Assembly (NCBI GenBank): GCA_023954195.1
Contig: JAMLIK010000001.1
Span: 1,414,628-1,478,627 of the forward strand
Length of the DNA: 64,000 nt
Source of the DNA: Xanthobacteraceae bacterium
GTDB taxonomy: Bacteria > Pseudomonadota > Alphaproteobacteria > Rhizobiales > Xanthobacteraceae
Direction: 5' to 3'
A model generated the notes under the pieces. The model saw nothing but the letters and a program-made list of their open reading frames with translations, was not told the origin of the DNA and searched no databases. A program made the translations under genes and the position numbers. Shown one piece after another: positions 8,811 to 17,533 of this stretch. The stretch's first letter is position 1. Each line of letters opens with the position of its first letter.

Positions 8811-9644
8811 TCAGCCTTTCACCGCTCCGGCGCCAAGACCCTGAATGAAATACTGCGACATCAGCGCGAACGCCGCGAACAGCGGCAGCGCGATCAGGGT
8901 CGAGCCGGCCATGATCTCGCCCCAGCGCAAGTCGAACGAGCCGACCATCGAGGCGAGACCGACCGGCAATGTCTTGTTGGCGTCGCTGCCGATCATCACC
9001 AGCGCGAAGGTGTAGTCAGTCCATGACAACAGGAATGAGAAGATCGCCACCGTGATCAACCCCGGCAGCGCCAAGGGCAGCACCACGCGCAAAAACGCGC
9101 CGAGCCGGGTGCAGCCATCGACCATCGCCGCCTCCTCCAGCTCGAACGGCATGCTCTTGAAGAAGCCCCACAGAAACCAGACGCCGAGCGGCAAGGTGAG
9201 CGTGAGATGCGAGACGATCAGGCCGGTCAATGTGTCGCTCAATCCGAGCCGCGCGAAAATGGTGAAGATCGGGATGGCGATCAGGAGCGGCGGGAACATG
9301 TAGGCGTAGAGCATCGCGCCGACGATCACCTTCTTGCCGCGAATGCGCTGGCGCGTCACCGCGTAGGCGATCATCACCGAGAACACCATCGTCACCAGCA
9401 CGGCGGCGACGGCGACGATGACGCTGTTGAGGAAATGGCGCGGATAATCGGTGAGTTCGAGCAGGTTGCGATAGGATTCCAGCGACAGCACGCTGGGGAT
9501 CAGCGACACGTCGGTCAGCAACTCGGTCGGCTCGCGCAGGCTCGACACCACCATCCAGTAGATCGGGAACGCCGAATAGACCGCGATCACCAGCGCGGCG
9601 ACATAAAGGCCGAGACGGCGCGGCAGCGTTTTGGCGCGACCCAT
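8811..9644 (-). CDS. carbohydrate ABC transporter permease (MalG type)
   Basis: A 277-residue inner-membrane permease of the CUT1 family. It has about six membrane segments and the cytoplasmic EAA loop (ELEEAAMVDGCTRLGAFLRVVLP; core EEAAMVDGCTR) that contacts the ATPase. It pairs with the MalF-type permease directly upstream: that gene's TGA overlaps this ATG by one base. ABC ATPase and binding protein are in the same operon. Usual family length. Confidence 0.92.
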   Translation of the reverse strand: MGRAKTLPRRLGLYVAALVIAVYSAFPIYWMVVSSLREPTELLTDVSLIPSVLSLESYRNLLELTDYPRHFLNSVIVAVAAVLVTMVFSVMIAYAVTRQRIRGKKVIVGAMLYAYMFPPLLIAIPIFTIFARLGLSDTLTGLIVSHLTLTLPLGVWFLWGFFKSMPFELEEAAMVDGCTRLGAFLRVVLPLALPGLITVAIFSFLLSWTDYTFALVMIGSDANKTLPVGLASMVGSFDLRWGEIMAGSTLIALPLFAAFALMSQYFIQGLGAGAVKG

Positions 9645-10504
9645 CAGTCGTCCTCCAGCGGGAACACCCGGAAATAGACCAGCACCGCGACCGACAGCAG
9701 CGCGAAGGAAATCGTGGCGATGGCGGCGCCGCCGCCGATATCGAACAGGTTGAAGGCGCGACGATAGGACAGCACGGCGAGGTTCTCCGTCGCCCCCACC
9801 GGGCCGCCCCGCGTCAGCAGCCAGATGACGTCGAATTTATTGAACATCCAGATCGCGCGCAGCAGCACCACCACGGTCAGGATCGGCTTCAGCATCGGCA
9901 GCGTGATGTGGAAGAAGCGCTGCACGGCGGTGGTGCCGTCCACCCGCGCGGCCTCGTAGAGCGATTGCGGCACGGTCTGCAACGCGGCGAGGAAGCAGGT
10001 GGTGACGAACGGCGTCCACATCCAGACGCTGACCAGGATGGTCGAGGCCATCGCCGCGCCGGGGCTTTCGAACCAGTTGATCGGCGGCAGGCCCATCGCC
10101 TCCACCGCCTTGGTGACGATGCCGATGCCGCCGTCCACCATCCATTTGAAGGTGAGGATCACCACCACCGTCGGCAACAGATACGGCAGGATCGACAGGC
10201 CGCGCACCAGGTTGCGGCCGGGAAACGTCTCGTTGAGCACCAGCGCGAAGGCGATGCCGAGCACCACTTGGAAGACGATGGAGCCAAGCGCGTAAATCGC
10301 GCCGTTGACCAGCGCGCGCCAGAACTCCGGCGCTTGCAGCACCGCCGCGTAGTTGGCCAGCCCCGCCCACTTCGGCGCGCCGATGAAGGAGTCCATCTGG
10401 TAGAAGGAGAGGCTGACCGCATACACCGCCGGCGCGACGATCAGCGCCAGCGTCACCGCCAGGCCGACAAACAGAAAGCCATAGATCGTCGTCTTCGAGC
10501 TCAC
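9644..10504 (-). CDS. carbohydrate ABC transporter permease (MalF/UgpA type)
   Basis: A 286-residue inner-membrane permease with about six hydrophobic segments and the EAA loop LYEAARVDGTTAVQRF. It forms a heterodimer with the MalG-type partner encoded next. The gene follows the binding-protein gene after a 67-bp gap that contains a strong hairpin, which may lower permease expression relative to binding protein. Confidence 0.92.
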   Translation of the reverse strand: MSSKTTIYGFLFVGLAVTLALIVAPAVYAVSLSFYQMDSFIGAPKWAGLANYAAVLQAPEFWRALVNGAIYALGSIVFQVVLGIAFALVLNETFPGRNLVRGLSILPYLLPTVVVILTFKWMVDGGIGIVTKAVEAMGLPPINWFESPGAAMASTILVSVWMWTPFVTTCFLAALQTVPQSLYEAARVDGTTAVQRFFHITLPMLKPILTVVVLLRAIWMFNKFDVIWLLTRGGPVGATENLAVLSYRRAFNLFDIGGGAAIATISFALLSVAVLVYFRVFPLEDD

Positions 10505-10525
10505 GGCGGACGCCTCGCGGGAAAA

Positions 10526-10549
10526 CCCGGCCGGAACAATCCGGCCGGG
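10526..10549 (-). terminator. 10-bp intercistronic hairpin between binding-protein and permease genes
   Basis: A perfect inverted repeat CCCGGCCGGA (10526-10535) and TCCGGCCGGG (10540-10549) with loop ACAA. Read on the minus strand it is followed by TTTTCCC. This resembles a leaky intrinsic terminator or mRNA-stabilising stem-loop. It lies directly after the solute-binding-protein gene, where importer operons often carry such elements to keep binding protein in excess. Confidence 0.7.
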
Positions 10550-10571
10550 GCTTGTCGGGTGAGACTATCGA

Positions 10572-11906
10572 TCAGGCGGTCAGCTTGCGCATCCGGTCGG
10601 CGGCGGTCTTGACGCATTCCGCCGACGACATGTTCTTCAGGATCTTGTTCTGAAGCATTTCCGGGATGACGAAGCCCTCGAACACCTTGCCGGGGCGCAG
10701 GTCGGGATACGGCCCCTCGGTGTCGATCGAGGTGAGGATCACCGACTTGTCGGTGATGAAGCCGCGCATCGTCTGCACCGCCTCCTTGTGCTTGTCGATC
10801 AGCGGATGCGCGCGCCAGCGCGGATCGTCATAGACGTCGAGGCGCGGCGGCTGGAAGTGCAGCGGCGCGGTGTGCAGGAAGTTGATGTACTGGTTCTCGG
10901 TGAACCACGCCATGAACTTCATCGACTCGTCGGAATTCGGCGTCTTCAACACCACCCAGCCGTCATAGCCGTGGTTGACGGCCTTGGCCTTGCCGGTCGA
11001 ATCCATGTAGGGCGTCATGCCGTATTGCGTCGCCAGTTTCGGGGCGTTGCGTTCCAGCGCCTCGATCATACGTCCGGCATAAGCGGCGTGCGCCACCTTG
11101 TCGGAGGAGAAGTTGCTCAGCACCTCGCCAAAGCTCGCCTGGCTCGCGCCGGACGGCATGGTCTTGTAAAGCTCCGCGAAGAAATCGAGGTAGCGCGCGA
11201 CGCGCGGCGCCATGTCGGCGCTGTCGAGCGTGACGTTCCACTTGTCGTCGAACAGCTTGACGCCTTCCGCCCACATGAAGCCCGGCGCCAGCCAGTTGGT
11301 GGCGCCGTTGCTGCCGATCGGGAACAGCGAGCCGTAGCGACCGTCGGCGGTCAGCGTCTGCGTGTTCTTGAGCATCTCGGCGTAGCTCTTGGGCACGCTC
11401 AGGCCGTGCTTCTCATAGAGATCCTTGCGGTAATAGATCCACGCCAGATTGTAGTCGTAGGGATACCAGTAGACCTCGTTCTTGACCGGGAACAGGATCT
11501 TCGGTCCCCACTGGTGCTTGTTGGTCAGCTCGGTAAGCGGCATCAGGTGCCCCTCGGCCTGCAACAGCAGCACATGGCCGACGAAGGCGAAGGTCGCGAT
11601 GTCGTATGGCTGGCCGCCGCGCAGCGAGGTGGTGACCTTGGTGAAGGCGTCGTCGAGCGGAACGGAGTCGACGATGATCTGCGTGCCGAATTGCTTCTCG
11701 TATTCGGCGCAGGCGACCTTCAGCGCACGGATCGAGTCGATCGAGGTTTCGGTGTTGAGAAAGCGGATCGTCTTCTTGCCCTGACCCCACACCGCGGGCG
11801 CGTCAAGGGTGCCGGCGGCGAGCGCGGCACCGAGCGCGCCGGCGGATTTGATCAGCGTGCGGCGGTTGACACCGCCCGGTTTCGTCATGGTCGTATCGTT
11901 GGTCAT
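10572..11906 (-). CDS. extracellular sugar-binding protein with Tat-type signal
   Basis: A 444-residue CUT1-family solute-binding protein. The N-terminus has a twin-arginine motif NRRTLIK followed by a hydrophobic stretch, so export by Tat is likely. ATG at 11906 is chosen because GGGAGGA precedes it closely; the frame remains open upstream for 60 codons without a ribosome site and with unlike composition. The body matches SBP_bac_1 proteins (e.g. WRAHPLIDKHKEAVQTMRGF). It delivers ligand to the two permeases encoded downstream. The ligand is inferred to be a polyol or sugar from neighbouring dehydrogenases and kinase. Confidence 0.9.
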   Translation of the reverse strand: MTNDTTMTKPGGVNRRTLIKSAGALGAALAAGTLDAPAVWGQGKKTIRFLNTETSIDSIRALKVACAEYEKQFGTQIIVDSVPLDDAFTKVTTSLRGGQPYDIATFAFVGHVLLLQAEGHLMPLTELTNKHQWGPKILFPVKNEVYWYPYDYNLAWIYYRKDLYEKHGLSVPKSYAEMLKNTQTLTADGRYGSLFPIGSNGATNWLAPGFMWAEGVKLFDDKWNVTLDSADMAPRVARYLDFFAELYKTMPSGASQASFGEVLSNFSSDKVAHAAYAGRMIEALERNAPKLATQYGMTPYMDSTGKAKAVNHGYDGWVVLKTPNSDESMKFMAWFTENQYINFLHTAPLHFQPPRLDVYDDPRWRAHPLIDKHKEAVQTMRGFITDKSVILTSIDTEGPYPDLRPGKVFEGFVIPEMLQNKILKNMSSAECVKTAADRMRKLTA

Positions 11907-11929
11907 GGTCTTCCTCCCGTGATAATTGG

Positions 11930-12994
11930 TCATTGCTTGGCGGTCGCGATGCGTCGACCGCTGGACTTGGCGAACAGATGCAGCCTGGCGGCGGGGAACC
12001 GGACGCCGATGCTTTGACCCGGCGACCAGCCATCGACACGGTCGATCAGAATGCGCAGACGCTCGCCGCCGGCCTCGCCGATGCACAGCGTCTGCGCGCC
12101 AAGCTGCTCGATCACCCGGACCGTGAACGCGACGCCATCGGCTTCAGCGGTCAGCGCCAGATGCTCGGGACGGATACCGAGTGTGATCTCGCCGCTTGCC
12201 TCCACGCCCGGCGGCAGCGCGATGCGCAAGCTGCCGGCGACAAAGTGGCCGTTCTCGACGCGGCCCTCGATCAGGTTCATTTCGGGCGAGCCGATGAAGC
12301 CGGCGACGAACAGGTTGGCGGGCCGGTCATAGACCTCCAGCGGCGCGCCGATCTGCTGCACGTGGCCGTCGCGCATGATGACGATGCGGTTGGCCAGCGT
12401 CATCGCCTCGACCTGGTCGTGGGTGACGTAGACCATGCTGGTGCCGACGTCCTGATGCAGGCGCGCGATTTCCTCGCGCATTCGCACCCGCAGCTTGGCG
12501 TCGAGATTGGACAGCGGCTCGTCGAGCAGGAACACGTCCGGCTCGCGCACCAGCGCGCGGCCGAGCGCCACGCGCTGCATCTGGCCGCCGGAGAGTTGCT
12601 TCGGCTTGCGGGCGAGAAAATCCTCCAGCCCCAGCATGCGCGCCGCTTTTTGCACCCGCATGTCGATCTCGGCGCGGTCCATCTTGCGCATGCGCAGGCC
12701 GAAGGCGAGGTTGTCGTAGATGGTCTTATGCGGGTACAATGCGTAGTTCTGGAACACCATCGCGATGTTGCGATCCTTCGGCTCCAGCTCCGTCACGTCG
12801 CGCGGGCCGATGCGGATGGTGCCGGCCGTCACCTCCTCCAGCCCCGCGATCATCCGCAGCGTGGTCGACTTGCCGCAGCCGGACGGCCCGAGAAACACCA
12901 CGAACTCGCCGTCGTGAATGGTGAGATCAACGCCATGCACCGCGACGACGCCGCCATACGCCTTGCGGACCTGTTCGAGGCGGATTTCAGCCAT
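11930..12994 (-). CDS. sugar ABC transporter ATP-binding protein (MalK/UgpC type)
   Basis: A 354-residue ATPase. Seen: Walker A GPSGCGKST (about 36-44), signature LSGGQMQRVALGRAL, Walker B VFLLDEPLSNLDAKLR, and a C-terminal TOBE/OB extension (about 240-354) as in MalK. It powers the CUT1 importer in this operon. Unusually the ATPase and FGGY kinase genes precede the binding-protein gene. Gaps of 23-30 bp on either side fit one transcript. Confidence 0.93.
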   Translation of the reverse strand: MAEIRLEQVRKAYGGVVAVHGVDLTIHDGEFVVFLGPSGCGKSTTLRMIAGLEEVTAGTIRIGPRDVTELEPKDRNIAMVFQNYALYPHKTIYDNLAFGLRMRKMDRAEIDMRVQKAARMLGLEDFLARKPKQLSGGQMQRVALGRALVREPDVFLLDEPLSNLDAKLRVRMREEIARLHQDVGTSMVYVTHDQVEAMTLANRIVIMRDGHVQQIGAPLEVYDRPANLFVAGFIGSPEMNLIEGRVENGHFVAGSLRIALPPGVEASGEITLGIRPEHLALTAEADGVAFTVRVIEQLGAQTLCIGEAGGERLRILIDRVDGWSPGQSIGVRFPAARLHLFAKSSGRRIATAKQ

Positions 12995-13024
12995 GAGCCA
13001 TCCTGCTCCCTGCGCGCGCCGGCA

Positions 13025-14545
13025 TCATCCGCCGCCTGTGACGAAATCGTGGATGCGATGATTGAGCGGCGCCAACGCCGCCTGAATGTCGCGATAGATC
13101 GGAAAGCCGCGATCGTAGACCGCCGCCCGCGCCGGATCGGGCGTCGCGCGCGACACGATCTGAATCACTTCGGCCGCCGCGCGCTCGTCGGCATAGATGC
13201 CGACGCCGACGCCGGCGAGCAGGGCCGCGCCGAACGAGGCATCGGCCACCGCCGGCAACTCGACCTCGACGTTGAGCACGTCGGCTACGATCTGCCGCCA
13301 CAGCGCGCTGGTCGAGCCGCCGCCGGTGAGGCGCGCGGTGGCGAAGCTCAGGCCTCGGGCCGCCAGCACGTCGCGGCAGTCGCGCAGCGAATAGGCGACG
13401 CCTTCGTAGAGCGCGCGGACGAAATGGCCGGGACCGTGATTGAAGCCGGCGCCGACGAAATCGGCGCGCAGCAGCGGGTCCCAATGCGGGCTGCGCTCAC
13501 CGTTGAGATAAGGATGGAAGAACAGTCCCTCCGCGCCCGGCGCGACTTTCGCCGCGATGCGGTCCATGGCGTCGAACACGGCGCGGCCGTCGTCGCCCTC
13601 GCGGCGGAAGAAGGTGTCGCGCAGCCATTTGTGCGCCGAAGCGCAGGAATTGGTCGCGGTGATGATGTACCAGTGGTCTGGCACCACATGGTAATAATTA
13701 ATCAGTTCGAAATCGGGTCGCGACGTCGGCGACAGCACGTTGACGGTGGCGGCGGTGGCGAGTTTCACCACGCCGAGCCCCTCGCGCACCATGCCCGCGC
13801 CAAAAGTTTCCGCCGCGGTGTCGGAGGTGCCGCTCACCACTGGCGTGCCCGCCGCGAGCCCGGTCGCGCGCGCGGCGGCCGCCGTCACAGCGCCGACGAC
13901 CGCCGTCGGCGCGACGATCGGCGGCAGCGTGTCCAGCGGCCAGCCAATCATCCCGCAGAGTTCCTCCGACCACCGGCCGGCCTTCGCGTCCAGCATCAAG
14001 GTGCCGAGCGCGTCGATGGTGTCGGTTTCCCAGGTGCCGGTGAATTGCGCGCGCAGCCAGTCCTTCGCGACATAGAGGCGCCGGACCCGCGCGTGCGCCT
14101 CCGGCTCGTGGTCGCGCAGCCACAACATTTGCGGCAGCGTCCAGGTGGCGTTGGCGCGGTTGGCGCCGATCTCCAGGATGCGCGCGTCGGCCATCTTGCG
14201 CAGCGCTGCGACCTCGGCGTGGCTACGCTGGTCGTTCCACAGGATCGCCGGACGGATCACCTTGCCGTCGGCATCCTCAAGCACCTGGGTATGCGCGCCG
14301 GCGGAGAATGCAATCGCGGCGATGTCGCTCGCCGGCCGCTTGCTCAGCGCCAGCACCCGCGGCAGCGCCTTGCAGGCGGCGGCCCACCAGTCATGCGGGT
14401 CCTGCTCGCTCCAGCCCGGATGCGGCGACGACGTCGGCACCGCCTCGGAAGCTTCCGCGACCAGCGCGCCATCGGCGCGGATCACGCTGACCTTGAGCGA
14501 TCCGGCGCCGAGATCGATGCCGACCAGCAGTGGATCAGCCGCCAT
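13025..14545 (-). CDS. FGGY-family carbohydrate kinase (xylulokinase-like)
   Basis: A 506-residue sugar/polyol kinase of the actin-like ATPase fold. N-terminal GIDLGAGSLKVSV is the phosphate-binding motif, ILWNDQRS resembles the substrate loop of xylulokinases, and the second domain has GGGSTSALWRQIVADVL. It would phosphorylate the imported sugar or its keto form in the cytosol. ATG at 14545 follows CGGAGG. It sits between the FAD-linked oxidase and the ABC ATPase. Whether the substrate is a pentulose, tetrulose or polyol cannot be told from sequence. Confidence 0.9.
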   Translation of the reverse strand: MAADPLLVGIDLGAGSLKVSVIRADGALVAEASEAVPTSSPHPGWSEQDPHDWWAAACKALPRVLALSKRPASDIAAIAFSAGAHTQVLEDADGKVIRPAILWNDQRSHAEVAALRKMADARILEIGANRANATWTLPQMLWLRDHEPEAHARVRRLYVAKDWLRAQFTGTWETDTIDALGTLMLDAKAGRWSEELCGMIGWPLDTLPPIVAPTAVVGAVTAAAARATGLAAGTPVVSGTSDTAAETFGAGMVREGLGVVKLATAATVNVLSPTSRPDFELINYYHVVPDHWYIITATNSCASAHKWLRDTFFRREGDDGRAVFDAMDRIAAKVAPGAEGLFFHPYLNGERSPHWDPLLRADFVGAGFNHGPGHFVRALYEGVAYSLRDCRDVLAARGLSFATARLTGGGSTSALWRQIVADVLNVEVELPAVADASFGAALLAGVGVGIYADERAAAEVIQIVSRATPDPARAAVYDRGFPIYRDIQAALAPLNHRIHDFVTGGG

Positions 14546-14577
14546 GACCGGCCTCCGTGTCGTTGCGACCGGCTCGC

Positions 14578-16074
14578 TTAGCCACCGCGCGCACCCTTGG
14601 CGTGAATGTCCCTCGCGCCCGGCCGCGCGCGCAGGCCGAGCTTGCCGGGATTGAGCAGGTTATCGGGGTCGAGCGCGTCCTTGATCTTTTGCAAGACCTC
14701 GAGTCCGGCGCCAAGCTCACGCGCCATCCAGCGGCCGCGAAACAGGCCGGCGCCATGATGATGCGCGATCGATCCGCCGTGATCGAGCGTCAGGCCCTCC
14801 ACCGTGTCCCAAAGCCTGGCATGAAGCGGCAAAGCCTGCGCTTCCGGCATCGGCGGCAGCCGCAGCGTCATGTACTGGCAGGCGCCTTCCGGATAGACAT
14901 GCGACCAGTGCGCGCCGAAATGCACATCCGGATGCACCGCGCGCACCGCCTTGGCGACGGCGTCGTAGAGCGCCGGAATTTTCGACCAGTTCGCCGTGAC
15001 CTCGATGGTGTCGTTGAAGTAGCCCTTGTCGTGCCACATCTGAGAATAGGCGACGTAGCGATTCTGCTTCCAGTGATGGTAAGGGCCGTCCGGGCCAATC
15101 TCGCCGCCGAAGGAGGCCGCGATCTTCAGCGCCATCCCCTGCTCCGCCGTCACCATCGGCTCGCTGCCGCAAAACGCCAGCATCGCCAGGATCGGCTTGT
15201 CGCGGAACAGCGCGATATCGCTGGTGCGATCGTCGCTTTCGGCGCGATCATAGAGACGCACGATCTGCGGGCGGATTTCCGCCTGCATGATGGCGCGCGC
15301 GCAATCCCACGCCGCCGGCAACGACGGGAACGCCAGCACCACGCCGCGCTCGACCTCCGGCTTCTTCCAGATCCGCAGGGTGACCTCGGTGATGATGCCG
15401 AACGCGCCCTCGCCGCCGACCATGAGATCGCGCACCGATGGCCCGACCGCGCGGCGCGCCACCGGGCGCACCTCCAGCGGCGTGCCGTCCGGCAACACCG
15501 CCTTGAGGCCGACGACGATGTCCTCGATCTTGCCGTAGCGGCTGCTGGCCTGGCCGCCGCCGCGACATGCCGCCCAGCCGCCGACCGTCGAAATCTCGAT
15601 CGATTGCGGATAGTGCCCGGTGGTGAAGCCCTGCGCGTTCAGCTCCCGCTCGAACACGGCGCCGTTCATGCCGGCCTGAACCGTCACCACCGCATCGACC
15701 GGATTGACGGCAACGATCTTGTCCAGCCGCCGCAAATCGACGGTGACTTCGCCGCCGAGCGGAATCGCGCCGCCGAGCACGCCGGAGCCATTGCCGTAAG
15801 GAATGATCGGAATGCCCACGCGATTTGCGTGCGCGACGACCCTGGCGACCTCGTCGGCATTGCCGGGGCGCACGATCAATCGCGGCACGTCGCCGGCGAT
15901 CTCGCCGGCACGCTCCTCGAACACCGCGAACGGCAGACGGTCGCGCGCATAAGCAAGGCGCTCGTTGAATGATGTCCGGACATGGCCGTCGCCAACGATA
16001 GTGGCGAACCCCTTGGCGACCTCCGCGTCAATCCGGTCGCGCTGGCGCACTGCGGCGATGGTGCTCGCTTCCAA
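14578..16074 (-). CDS. FAD-binding oxidase, alkyl-DHAP-synthase/glycolate-oxidase-like (VAO family)
   Basis: A 498-residue flavoprotein of the vanillyl-alcohol-oxidase superfamily. The FAD-binding type 4 domain includes PYGNGSGVLGG (residues 92-102) and WAACRGGGQASSRYGKIED. A His triplet near residue 438 (AHHHGAGLFRGRWM) resembles the HHH motif of alkyldihydroxyacetonephosphate synthases, but ether-lipid synthesis is unlikely here; oxidation of a hydroxy acid or polyol is more in keeping with the operon. The start is TTG at 16074, supported by GCGGAGGA six bases upstream. It is the first gene behind the palindromic operator at 16154, so it leads the operon. Confidence 0.82.
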   Translation of the reverse strand: MEASTIAAVRQRDRIDAEVAKGFATIVGDGHVRTSFNERLAYARDRLPFAVFEERAGEIAGDVPRLIVRPGNADEVARVVAHANRVGIPIIPYGNGSGVLGGAIPLGGEVTVDLRRLDKIVAVNPVDAVVTVQAGMNGAVFERELNAQGFTTGHYPQSIEISTVGGWAACRGGGQASSRYGKIEDIVVGLKAVLPDGTPLEVRPVARRAVGPSVRDLMVGGEGAFGIITEVTLRIWKKPEVERGVVLAFPSLPAAWDCARAIMQAEIRPQIVRLYDRAESDDRTSDIALFRDKPILAMLAFCGSEPMVTAEQGMALKIAASFGGEIGPDGPYHHWKQNRYVAYSQMWHDKGYFNDTIEVTANWSKIPALYDAVAKAVRAVHPDVHFGAHWSHVYPEGACQYMTLRLPPMPEAQALPLHARLWDTVEGLTLDHGGSIAHHHGAGLFRGRWMARELGAGLEVLQKIKDALDPDNLLNPGKLGLRARPGARDIHAKGARGG

Positions 16075-16153
16075 GGTCGTCCTCCGCGAATCGATTCAAT
16101 TGACACAACACAGCCCGCCGATCGCCAGCAGTCATTCTGTCGACAATTTCCCG

Positions 16154-16171
16154 TGAGCAAACGTTTGTTCA
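16154..16171. promoter_or_regulatory. LacI-family operator in front of the polyol operon
   Basis: The 18-bp sequence TGAGCAAACGTTTGTTCA is palindromic except for one base pair and has the central CG with flanking AAA/TTT typical of LacI/PurR/CcpA operators. It is 80 bp upstream of the TTG start of the FAD oxidase gene and 41 bp downstream of the LacI gene's stop. Repression of the operon by the neighbouring LacI protein is the direct inference. Confidence 0.75.
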
Positions 16172-16211
16172 AAAGGTGACCGAAACCGCCCGTGGCGTCA
16201 ATCCCTAATTT

Positions 16212-17240
16212 TCAGACGGGCGCGGGCCCGGTGGAGGATCGGATCACCATGCCATCCGGCGGCAGCGGCGCGATGGCGCCGGGCGCGCGCCCTTCGACCA
16301 ACGCGACCAGCAGATCGGCCGCAAGTTCGCCCATCCGCTCGGTCGGCATCCGCACCGTCGTCAATTGCGGATGAAGCATGGCGGCGACCGGCGCGTCGTG
16401 CAGGCCGACAACCGAGACGTCCCGCGGAATCTGCAAGCCCGCCTCATGCAACACCGCCATCGCGCCCGCCGCCGTCACCAGCGTCGCGCCGAGCACGGCC
16501 GTCGGACGCATCGCCAGCAATTGCCGCATCGCCGCCGCGCCGCCCTCCGCGGTGTAGCCCGCCACCGCGACCAGCGCCGGGTCGAAGGCGATGCCGTGGC
16601 GCTTCAGCGCGCCGCGATAACCGGCGAGACGTTCGCCGGCGTTGAAACCGCCGGGCCGCCCGGCGAGATGCGCGATGCGGCGATGGCCGAGCGCCACCAG
16701 ATGATCGACGGCGATTTCGCTGGCCGCGCGGCTGTCCAGCACCACCGCGTGCGGCGCGCCGGCGAGTTGCCGGTTGAGCAGCACGAACGGCACCTGCGCG
16801 GCCTCCAGCTCGTCGCGCAGCAGCTTGTCGTCATCGAGGCTTGCGACCAGGAGGCCGTCGACCCGGTTGCCATGCGACATCCGCTGATAGACGGAATCGG
16901 TTGCCTCGGAACCGCGATGGGCGATCAGCAGCGAATAGCCATGGCGCAAGGTCGCCTTCTCCGCGCCGAAAATGGCCGACGCGAACACCGGGTTGTCGAG
17001 CTGCGGCACCACGATGCCGAAGGTCGCCGAGCGCGCCATGCGCAGGCCGCGCGCAAGCTGGTTCGGCGCGTAGTTGAGCGTGCGAGCGCTTTGCAGCACG
17101 CGCTCGCGCGTCTCCTCGCGAATGCGCTGGGTCGCCTCGCCGCGCAGCACGCGCGACGCCGTCGAAACGTCGACCCCCGCCAGTCGCGCCACGTCCGCCA
17201 GCTTGGTTCGCACGGTCAGGCGGTCGTTACGCGTTGCCAT
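16212..17240 (-). CDS. LacI family transcriptional regulator
   Basis: A 342-residue repressor. An N-terminal helix-turn-helix plus hinge is clear (TKLADVARLAGVDVSTASRV, then YAPNQLARGLRM), followed by a type I periplasmic-binding-like ligand domain. ATG at 17240 is preferred to an open upstream extension of 28 codons because family members start shortly before the HTH. It is co-oriented with and directly upstream of the polyol operon, whose promoter region carries a matching palindrome. A weaker repeat, GTTTTG-N5-CAAAAC (17271-17287), lies just upstream of its own start and might serve autoregulation. The 293 bp between this gene and the hydrolase gene at 17534 holds nothing else recognised. 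Confidence 0.92.
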   Translation of the reverse strand: MATRNDRLTVRTKLADVARLAGVDVSTASRVLRGEATQRIREETRERVLQSARTLNYAPNQLARGLRMARSATFGIVVPQLDNPVFASAIFGAEKATLRHGYSLLIAHRGSEATDSVYQRMSHGNRVDGLLVASLDDDKLLRDELEAAQVPFVLLNRQLAGAPHAVVLDSRAASEIAVDHLVALGHRRIAHLAGRPGGFNAGERLAGYRGALKRHGIAFDPALVAVAGYTAEGGAAAMRQLLAMRPTAVLGATLVTAAGAMAVLHEAGLQIPRDVSVVGLHDAPVAAMLHPQLTTVRMPTERMGELAADLLVALVEGRAPGAIAPLPPDGMVIRSSTGPAPV

Positions 17241-17533
17241 TTTTGCCGCGACGTTGGACGCATGTTGGAGGTTTTGTCGCCCAAAACAAGCACCGAAGTC
17301 AACGGCAACATACGCGCGGCGCAACGCTCGACGTCAAGCCGACGCCCGGCCGGACATGCGCCTCGCGCTTCAACAGACGGCAGGATCGCAAGCACAGACC
17401 GGTCGAAAAGTTCTTCTCCAAAATCGCGCATGACCGCGCCGTTGTCCGCCGCCACGACAAACGTGAAGACGGCTTCCCCACCGGCGGATGCGGATGCCGG
17501 TTGGCCGTTGCGGGGGTTCAGGCGATCGGCCGT

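Noticed and set aside
11933-14581. 882-codon plus-strand open frame
   Set aside because: It runs opposite the ABC ATPase and FGGY kinase genes, whose motifs are complete on the minus strand; the plus frame shows no family motif.
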